Part shown: piece by piece, positions 52,480-58,196 of the stretch | Position numbering within the stretch: the first letter of the stretch is position 1 | Layout of the letters: each line of letters begins with the position of its first letter | The notes under the pieces: model-generated | What the model was told of the DNA's origin: nothing | Databases searched by the model: none | The model's input: the letters and a program-made list of their open reading frames with translations, nothing else | Origin: Myxococcales bacterium | GTDB lineage: Bacteria; Myxococcota_A; UBA9042; GCA-2863065 | Direction: 5' to 3' | Assembly: GCA_018780435.1 (NCBI GenBank) | Contig: JADMJS010000189.1 | Span: forward strand, 1-58,196 | Length of the DNA stretch: 58,196 nucleotides | Position numbers and translations under genes: made by a program

Positions 52480-53705
52480 TGGCCCTGCTACTGCTGGCGG
52501 CGCTGTCGTCGGGCGGCGGCACCGTCCGACGGCCGGCGGTAGGCGGGACGGTGGTGTGGCGCTACGCCGAGCCGGTGCGGACGGCATCACCGTGGGCCGC
52601 GCTCACCTTCTCGGAGTGGCAGGTGGTGAGCCTCGTCCACGAAGGCCTCTATCGCCTGACGGGCGACGGGAGTCCCGACCCGGCCCTCGCGACCGCATCG
52701 CCCGAGGGCGACGCCGGGGGCGCGGGACCAAAACGATTTACGATACGCCTGCGAGACGCCCGCTTCCACGATGGGAGCCGCCTGACCGCCCCGGACGTCG
52801 CGGCGAGCTTCGAGGCGGTGCAGCGGGGGCCGACGGCGGCGCTCCTCGACGGGATCACGTGGCGGATCGCGGACTCGGGCGCGGTCGTCATCACGACCCT
52901 GCTGGACGCGGAGGCGCTCGCTCGCCGGCTGGCGAGTCCGGGGCTCGTCATCGCGAGGGCGTCGTCACCGGCGGTCGGGCTCGGCGCCTTCCGCCTGGTT
53001 GCGCTCACGAGCGATGGCCTCACCCTCACGCGACACGAGCGGTACCACGCGGGGCTCCCGTGGCTCGATGGGGTGGTCGGGACCTATGCGACCCGCGTGG
53101 TGAGCGGCGCGATCGGGGTCGCCGACGACACGGCAGCGAGTGGTGCGCATCTCACGTTCGAGGCGCTCACGCCCTTGCCCGGCTTCGTGCAAGTACCCGT
53201 CCCGGCAGGCGAAAGTATCGGGGTGGTTCTGTCCCGAAGCTGTCTCCTGGCGGCGGCGCGGCTCGTGAAGACACGCGCGCCGAGGAGCGAGATCGCGCGC
53301 CGGCTACCCGGGACCGAGGTCGCCGGGGCAGGGGGGGCAGCGGAGGCGGGCGCCCCGGGTGGGGTGCGGCCTTACCTCGCCGTCGCCGACTGGCTCATGG
53401 GCCCAATTCGAGACGCGTTCGCGTTCGCGGAGCCGTGGCCGCTCGAGCCTATCGGACCCGAACGTTTGCTCGCCGCCGTGCAGGATGGGAGACCGCATGA
53501 TGGCGTCGTCGTCCCGTGGGTGGCCGTGGTGTCGCCGGCCGCGATGGCGCGGCGCTATGGGGGGACCTACGTGCCTCTCGTGTCGCGGTCGCGGCGCGCC
53601 AGCTTCTCCGTGCGCCTACGCGGGACCACTTTCACGTCGGCAGGCACCTTGGATCTCTCCCGGGCCTTCCTCATCCCCGCGGCGCCAACGGGGGTGGCGC
53701 CATGA
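52476..53705 (+). CDS. Family 5 solute-binding-like protein, shortened
   Basis: 409 residues, below the ~500 of typical peptide/nickel-binding proteins. Start GTG 52476 overlapping the previous stop, or ATG 52479. A short hydrophobic N-terminus may be a signal. The core resembles family 5 binding proteins: VVWRYAEPVRTASPWAA, SLVHEGLYRLTGDGSPDPAL, KRFTIRLRDARFHDGSRLTA followed by PDVAASFEAV. The later region is degenerate, and no permease or ATPase genes are adjacent, so it may have become a sensor partner of the downstream kinase. Confidence 0.75.
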   Translation: MMALLLLAALSSGGGTVRRPAVGGTVVWRYAEPVRTASPWAALTFSEWQVVSLVHEGLYRLTGDGSPDPALATASPEGDAGGAGPKRFTIRLRDARFHDGSRLTAPDVAASFEAVQRGPTAALLDGITWRIADSGAVVITTLLDAEALARRLASPGLVIARASSPAVGLGAFRLVALTSDGLTLTRHERYHAGLPWLDGVVGTYATRVVSGAIGVADDTAASGAHLTFEALTPLPGFVQVPVPAGESIGVVLSRSCLLAAARLVKTRAPRSEIARRLPGTEVAGAGGAAEAGAPGGVRPYLAVADWLMGPIRDAFAFAEPWPLEPIGPERLLAAVQDGRPHDGVVVPWVAVVSPAAMARRYGGTYVPLVSRSRRASFSVRLRGTTFTSAGTLDLSRAFLIPAAPTGVAP

Positions 53706-55501
53706 GCCTGCGGCTGCGTCTTGGGCTCGCGAGCGCGGCGCTCGTCTTGGTCGCGGTCGGCGTCATGAGCGCCATCCTCATCGCTCAGTCAGCGGCCGCT
53801 TTCGACCGGGAGTTCGAAGCCGAGCTCTTGGTCGCGCGTCGCGCCGTCTCCGAGCGCCTCGAGCGGGACGCGAAGGTGCTCCGGGATCGCCTTGTGGCGC
53901 TGGGGCGTGACGAGCGGCTCGGAGAGGCGCTGCGAGAGCTCACGGGTGACGGCGGCGAAGCGCGGCACGACGACGCGCTCGGGCCAGCGAAGCTCGGGAC
54001 CGCCGTGCTCGACGCCGTGTTGGCGAGCTCGGGGCTCGATACGCTGTGGGTCTTCGAGGTCTCGGGGGATGGTCACGGGGCCGCTGTGCCGGTCCCGATC
54101 GGCGTCGCCCATACGCGCGGCGACGCGGCGCTCCCCACGGGGGTAGCCCGGCTCGCTCGACCGACGCGGGCGCCGTACGAGGTCGCCCAAGAGGAGATCC
54201 GCCGCAGCGGCCGGCTCGTGAGCGTGCCGGTCCTCGAGGCGGCGGCTGAGATCGCGGGCGGCCGCATCGTCCTCGTCGGCGGGAGGGTCATGGGGCGAGA
54301 CGTCGCCAAGGATCTGAAGGCGGGTGCGACCCTCCCCATCGACGTCGCGTTGCTCGACGCGACGGGGAAGATCGTGACGGCGAGCTTCGAGGGGGCGGCG
54401 GCCGTCGAGCCCGGTGGAGGCCCGGGCGGGTCCGTTCGGACGGCCGATGTGACGCTGGCGGGACCGGGAGTTCCAGGGGTCGCCGCGCCGCTGACCATTC
54501 GCGTCTTCGCGAGTGTGGCGCCGCTCGTAAGCCGACGCGCCGGCCTCATCGAAGCGACGCTCATCGCGGGCGGTGTCGCGACGGCTCTCGCTTTCGTGTT
54601 TGCGATGATCTTCGCGCAGCGCCTCTCCCGCCCGCTTCGGGCCCTCTCGGCGGCGGCGCGGCGGATCGCCGCTGGCGAACGCGACGTGCACCTCGAACGC
54701 CGCCGCGACGAGGTCGGCGACGTGAACCAAGCCTTCGAAGCGATGACGACGGCCCTCGCGGCCAGCGAGTCGCGGCTGCGGCAAGCTGAACGTATCGCCG
54801 CCTGGCAGGATCTCGCCAGAGAGCTCGCTCACGAGATCAAGAACCCGCTGACGCCCATCCAGATGGCGGTCGAGACCCTCCAGCGCACGTGGGAGCGTCG
54901 CCCGGAGCGCTTCGGCGAGATATTCAAGGAGTCGACCGACACCGTCCTCGAGGAGGTCGAGCGGCTCAAGCGTATCGTCGCCGAGTTCTCGAGCTTCGCG
55001 CGCCTGCCGGCCTCGGAGCGTCGAAGGGCGTCCTTGAACGACGTGGTCCGCCGCGCCGCCGCGCTCTTTCAGGAGACGTGCGACGCGCCCATCCGCGTCG
55101 AGCTCGATCCGGGGGCCGACGCCGCCTGGATCGACCCCGACCGTCTAGCTCAGCTCGCCCAGAACCTCCTCAAGAACGCCATCGAAGCCACTCGAAGCGC
55201 CGGCCGGCCGCCCGCGATCACCTTGCGCACGAGCGCGGGCCCCGATTTTCTGGCCCTGGAGGTCGAAGACAACGGCGTGGGCATCCGAAGCGAAGACCAG
55301 AGCCGCGTCTTCACCCCCTACTTCTCGAAGAGCGAAGGCGGCACCGGACTGGGGCTCGCCGTCGTGAGCCGGGTCGCTACCGAACACGGCGGCGACGTCG
55401 AGGTCCAGTCCGAGGTCGGCGTGGGGACGCGCTTCGTCGTGCGTATTGCGCGGCGGGGCGGGGAGGTCAGTGGAGAGCGACCCACTCGTCCATCGCGCTG
55501 A
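53702..55501 (+). CDS. NtrY-like membrane sensor histidine kinase
   Basis: 599 residues from ATG 53702, which overlaps the previous stop (ATGA). Two membrane helices (LASAALVLVAVGVMSAILIA and LIAGGVATALAFVFAMIFAQ) flank a periplasmic sensor of ~250 residues. HAMP follows (RLSRPLRALSAAARRIAAGE), then the phosphoacceptor ELAHEIKNPLTPIQMAVETL with His377, N box LAQNLLKNAIEATR, G1 VEDNGVGI and G2 GGTGLGLAVVSRV. The KNPLTPIQ box is typical of NtrY/NtrB-type kinases that work with sigma-54 activators, but no response regulator gene is in this window. The 3' end overlaps the convergent gene by 35 bases. Confidence 0.92.
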   Translation: MSLRLRLGLASAALVLVAVGVMSAILIAQSAAAFDREFEAELLVARRAVSERLERDAKVLRDRLVALGRDERLGEALRELTGDGGEARHDDALGPAKLGTAVLDAVLASSGLDTLWVFEVSGDGHGAAVPVPIGVAHTRGDAALPTGVARLARPTRAPYEVAQEEIRRSGRLVSVPVLEAAAEIAGGRIVLVGGRVMGRDVAKDLKAGATLPIDVALLDATGKIVTASFEGAAAVEPGGGPGGSVRTADVTLAGPGVPGVAAPLTIRVFASVAPLVSRRAGLIEATLIAGGVATALAFVFAMIFAQRLSRPLRALSAAARRIAAGERDVHLERRRDEVGDVNQAFEAMTTALAASESRLRQAERIAAWQDLARELAHEIKNPLTPIQMAVETLQRTWERRPERFGEIFKESTDTVLEEVERLKRIVAEFSSFARLPASERRRASLNDVVRRAAALFQETCDAPIRVELDPGADAAWIDPDRLAQLAQNLLKNAIEATRSAGRPPAITLRTSAGPDFLALEVEDNGVGIRSEDQSRVFTPYFSKSEGGTGLGLAVVSRVATEHGGDVEVQSEVGVGTRFVVRIARRGGEVSGERPTRPSR

Positions 55502-56885
55502 TGCTGCAACCGTGCTTGGAGTGGCCCTCGCCCAGCCCGAGGGCGGCGATGATCTGGGTGCACGAGCAGCCCGCCGTGTCCTCGATCGTGTAAGAACGTC
55601 CTGGGCCCTTGCCCTTGGGCATCGTCGTGTCGAAGATCCCGTCACCGTTGACATCGGCCCATCGGTTGACGCCGAGCGACACGGTCGGAACGGCCTCGGC
55701 GGTCGTGCCAGCGCAGGCGTCCTCCCCACCGCAGATGCCGTCGCCGTCTTCGTCGTTGAGCGCGTCAGTGGGGCAGACGTCGCACGCGTCGCCGACGCTG
55801 TCGCCGTCCGCATCCGCCTGGTCTGCGTTGGCGAGTCCGTTGCAATTGTCTACGTCTCCACAGGCGCCGTCTTGGTCGGCGTCGTCGTCGGCGTCGAACG
55901 GGCAAACGTCACACGCGTCGCCGGCGCCGTCCCCGTCGCTATCGGCCTGGCTGCCATTGGCCACGTACGCACAGTTGTCGACATTGCCGCAGACGCCATC
56001 CTGGTCGACGTCGTTATTGGCGTCGAGGGGGCACGCGTCGCACGCGTCCCCGGTGCCATCGCCGTCGGAGTCCTGCTGGTTGGCGTTCGCCACATCCGGG
56101 CAGTTGTCGTCGCCATCGCAGACGCCGTCCTGATCCGGATCGTTACACGTGTCGCAGGCGTCACCGATGCCGTCGCCGTCGATGTCGCTCTGGTCGGTAT
56201 TCGGCGTGATGATGCAGTTGTCGAGAGAGTCTGGGACGCCATCCGAATCGGCGTCGGCGATCTGGTCCGTGTCGAGCAGCGCGTAGTCGAACGCCAGGTA
56301 CGGCTCGTTGGGTGCCTGAACCTTGATGATGACCTGGCCGTCGACCATCGCAGACCAGGGTACGACCGCCGCGGCCTTCTGGACGAGTCCGTCCCTACCA
56401 CCGCCCTGCAGCGTGAGGGGGACAATCTGACCGTCGACGCTCAGCGACGCAGGGTTGACGTCGTAGTCACCGAACACGAAGTTGATGTAGTGATTGACGC
56501 CGTAGTCGTTCGCGCCGAACGTTGGTACAGTGAATGTGAACGTGAACGTCGCGTTGTGCGCGGCGCCCGCGTTCTGGACGGCGCGGTCCGTCCACTGGGC
56601 CCCGTTCGCCGCCGCGACTTCCGCGGCGGAGCGGAAGTCGAAGGAGTCGCCCGAGCCGACGGCGGTGGAGCCGTTCCTGTTCCAGTCGGGCAGGAACTCG
56701 AGCGGCTCGATGATGCCGTCACCGTCGGTGTCGACCGGGCTCGTGTGGGGGGCGCCCGTAGCGCGCACCAGCCCGATGGGGTAGATGCCGAAGCCGTCCA
56801 CGTCGCCAATCAGCTTGGTGATGGCGCCCGCCGGCGTGGCGAGGCTCGCCGCGGCGGCGACCGTCAGGAATCGAATCGTGCGCAT
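55467..56885 (-). CDS. Secreted thrombospondin type-3 repeat protein
   Basis: 472 residues with signal peptide FLTVAAAASLATPAGA. The N-terminal ~215 residues form a beta-rich domain (TFTFTFTVPTFGANDYGVNH). Residues ~215-400 are thrombospondin type-3 repeats: DADSDGVPDSLDNC, DIDGDGIGDACD, DPDQDGVCDGDDNC, DSDGDGTGDACD and more, each binding calcium through DxDxDG loops and paired Cys. The C-terminus carries GCSCTQIIAALGLGEGHSKH, then GCSISAMDEWVAL. The 3' end lies inside the convergent kinase gene by 35 bases. Confidence 0.9.
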   Translation of the reverse strand: MRTIRFLTVAAAASLATPAGAITKLIGDVDGFGIYPIGLVRATGAPHTSPVDTDGDGIIEPLEFLPDWNRNGSTAVGSGDSFDFRSAAEVAAANGAQWTDRAVQNAGAAHNATFTFTFTVPTFGANDYGVNHYINFVFGDYDVNPASLSVDGQIVPLTLQGGGRDGLVQKAAAVVPWSAMVDGQVIIKVQAPNEPYLAFDYALLDTDQIADADSDGVPDSLDNCIITPNTDQSDIDGDGIGDACDTCNDPDQDGVCDGDDNCPDVANANQQDSDGDGTGDACDACPLDANNDVDQDGVCGNVDNCAYVANGSQADSDGDGAGDACDVCPFDADDDADQDGACGDVDNCNGLANADQADADGDSVGDACDVCPTDALNDEDGDGICGGEDACAGTTAEAVPTVSLGVNRWADVNGDGIFDTTMPKGKGPGRSYTIEDTAGCSCTQIIAALGLGEGHSKHGCSISAMDEWVALH

Positions 56886-56961
56886 GTGCTTCTCCGTCGA
56901 GTAGGACCGCTAGAATCCCGTGGACAGCACAGTCAGCGGTCACATTGCAGTATTGGAGGGG

Positions 56962-56989
56962 ACGGTACGCCTGCTCCAGACGGTGTCAA
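56962..56989 (-). promoter_or_regulatory. Candidate promoter of the thrombospondin-repeat gene
   Basis: On the minus strand TTGACA (56989-56984), a 16-base spacer and TACCGT (56967-56962). Perfect -35, weak -10. It would give a leader of about 70 bases. The rest of 56886-57194 shows no supportable gene. Confidence 0.45.
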
Positions 56990-57194
56990 GCGAAGTGGCG
57001 GTGGTGTCTCATCGGAGGTGGCGCCGAGTCCCTGGCGCCGAAGAGTGACTTCGAGTTCGAGGGCCCTCGCGCCTTGTGGCCCACGATACCGCTCGACGAG
57101 GGTGCGCAGCTCGGTCGCTTCTATCCACTCCGGGCGCCGCCCATCGGCGTGGTCGGCGCGATCGTCAACGGCGGGCGCGACCGGCGGGTGGGGA

Positions 57195-58196
57195 TCAGCT
57201 CAAGGCGGCGATGAGGCGAGGTCGGAGCTCCTGAGGCGCGATGACGTCGTCGAGGGAGCCGACGGCTTTGGCACGGGCGACGCTGTGGACCGCGTCGAAC
57301 TCGCGGGCGAGCTCGGCCTGCTTCTCGGCGTGGACCGTGGCCCGGAGGCGCGCAAACTGCTCGCGCAGACGCGGCCGGTCGTCCTGGGGAGCGGCTTCGA
57401 GCGCCAGTCTGGAGGCGGTGACTCGGGGGTCGTCGTTCGTGCGGGCCAGGACCTCTCTCGGGAAGACGACGGTGGCGGCCGGGGCGCCGCCGATGACCGA
57501 GGCGTACGAGCCTTCGACCGCGAGGGAGACGAGGTTCTCGTTCAGGGCCTTCGAGAACACGACGTAGGCGCCGCCGTGGTAACGGGCGACGACGCAGAAG
57601 ACGATGCGCCCCTCGAATTCGACAACGGCGCGGCCGATCTCCGCCCCGTACTCGAGCTGCATACGGCGCATCGATTCGGGTGAACCGTCGAAGCCGCTGA
57701 GGTTGGCCAGGACCACGACCGGACGTCGACCGGAGGCGGCGCGGAGCGCGCGCGCGATCTTCTTCGAGCTGGCCGGGAAGAGGGTGCCTCCAGACCAGGT
57801 GTCCGGTCCGTCGCCGGGGATCCAGCCTCGCCTCGGGGTCGGCTTCGACTCGATGCCGATGAGGGTGATGGCCTTCCCGCCGAGGTGCGTGTCCCACGTG
57901 ATGGCCGTGTCGCCGTGGCGCAGGTCCGCGAACTTCTCGAGGCGCGGCGCGTCGCGGTCCACGACGGCGTGCATCAGGGGCCGCATCGAGAAGGGGCGCT
58001 TGCGCTCGGGGTTGGCGGTGAAGATCTCGCCGACGTTCACGAAGCCGCCGTCGCCGTAGTAGGGCGCTGCGCAGACGTCACGGTGGGCGGGATCGCTCGT
58101 CGCGCGCCGTCGCAACGTGGCCTCGCCCGGGACCAAGGTCGCGACGTCGTGGTGGTGGGCGAGCAGTTCGAAGGCGTGCTTCAGGTCGCGCGCGAG
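57195..58196 (-). CDS. Acyl-CoA carboxylase carboxyltransferase (C-terminal part; 5' end off window)
   Basis: 334 residues are visible; the frame is open through 58196, so the start is outside. The first visible residues are LARDLKHAFELLAHHHDVAT, then LVPGEATLRRRATSDP. Carboxyltransferase features include ITWDTHLGGKAITLIGIES, LFPASSKKIARAL, VVVLANLSGFDGSPESMRRM, VARYHGGAYVVFSKALNEN and AVEGSYASVIGGAPAATVVF. These oxyanion-hole Gly-Gly segments and the overall order match the C-terminal half of acetyl/propionyl-CoA carboxyltransferases, probably part of a long fused protein. The free biotin carboxylase and carrier genes at 25496-27516 could be partners only if this protein lacks its own. Confidence 0.88.
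   Translation of the reverse strand, partial: LARDLKHAFELLAHHHDVATLVPGEATLRRRATSDPAHRDVCAAPYYGDGGFVNVGEIFTANPERKRPFSMRPLMHAVVDRDAPRLEKFADLRHGDTAITWDTHLGGKAITLIGIESKPTPRRGWIPGDGPDTWSGGTLFPASSKKIARALRAASGRRPVVVLANLSGFDGSPESMRRMQLEYGAEIGRAVVEFEGRIVFCVVARYHGGAYVVFSKALNENLVSLAVEGSYASVIGGAPAATVVFPREVLARTNDDPRVTASRLALEAAPQDDRPRLREQFARLRATVHAEKQAELAREFDAVHSVARAKAVGSLDDVIAPQELRPRLIAALS

Noticed and set aside
52476..53705. Functional peptide ABC importer
   Set aside because: Only a shortened binding-protein-like gene is present; no permease or ATPase genes are adjacent.
56945..57214. 89-residue plus-strand frame before the carboxyltransferase gene
   Set aside because: Partly antisense to the carboxyltransferase end; no recognisable family or start signal.
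55446..57683. 745-residue plus-strand frame
   Set aside because: Runs antisense through the thrombospondin-repeat gene and the carboxyltransferase; Val/Asp-rich shadow with no domain.

Overview
The window is a high-GC (roughly two thirds G+C) stretch of a bacterial chromosome. Its gene content points to a delta-proteobacterial lineage such as Myxococcota or Bradymonadota. The signs are secreted lipoproteins with long Asp-rich tethers and Cys-rich modules, thrombospondin type-3 repeat and FG-GAP-like proteins, large multidomain sensor kinases, PilT-type ATPases and candidate sigma-54 promoters. This assignment is an inference from style, not from a marker gene. Genes are dense, and many neighbours overlap by 1-4 bases (ATGA or GTGA), so operons can be read directly.

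Layout. 1-5726: an Asp/Cys-rich lipoprotein cut by the window edge, a drug/metabolite exporter, and a two-gene unit (membrane protein with an Asp-Thr tail, VWA lipoprotein) behind a candidate sigma-54 promoter. 6390-11809: a PAS histidine kinase, then a 1197-residue hybrid kinase with four receiver domains and an EAL domain. 11795-17081: an Entner-Doudoroff locus, zwf-pgl-DUF3817-edd on the minus strand and eda divergent, with an inverted repeat between zwf and eda. 17100-28918: dus, an outer-membrane-type protein, an S11 carboxypeptidase, small lipoproteins, psuG, recQ, separate biotin carboxylase and biotin carrier genes, and prs.

28919-37039 is the most unusual region: seven tightly packed minus-strand genes. 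In order they encode a TPR/beta-barrel protein, a Cys-rich lipoprotein, a PqqD-like protein, an ATP-grasp ligase, a fold-type III PLP decarboxylase, a urea-transporter/M23-peptidase fusion and a periplasmic TPR protein. A good match to a sigma-54 promoter lies just upstream, with two copies of a palindrome about 120-135 bases further up. The set looks like a regulated pathway that makes an amide- or amine-containing product and acts at the envelope. I do not recognise it as a named system.

37300-44373: two more large Cys-rich lipoproteins, a phytase-like esterase, tRNA-Phe with its own promoter, a winged-helix protein, an 18-bp CACGTG repeat array and a small secreted protein. 44587-48225: a HEAT-repeat/PilT fusion followed by a standard PilT. 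48299-55501: a coupled operon of class A PBP, FG-GAP-like protein, family 5 solute-binding-like protein and NtrY-like kinase. 55467-58196: a thrombospondin type-3 repeat protein and the C-terminal end of an acyl-CoA carboxylase carboxyltransferase that runs off the window. All product calls are from reading motifs by eye; no database search was run.
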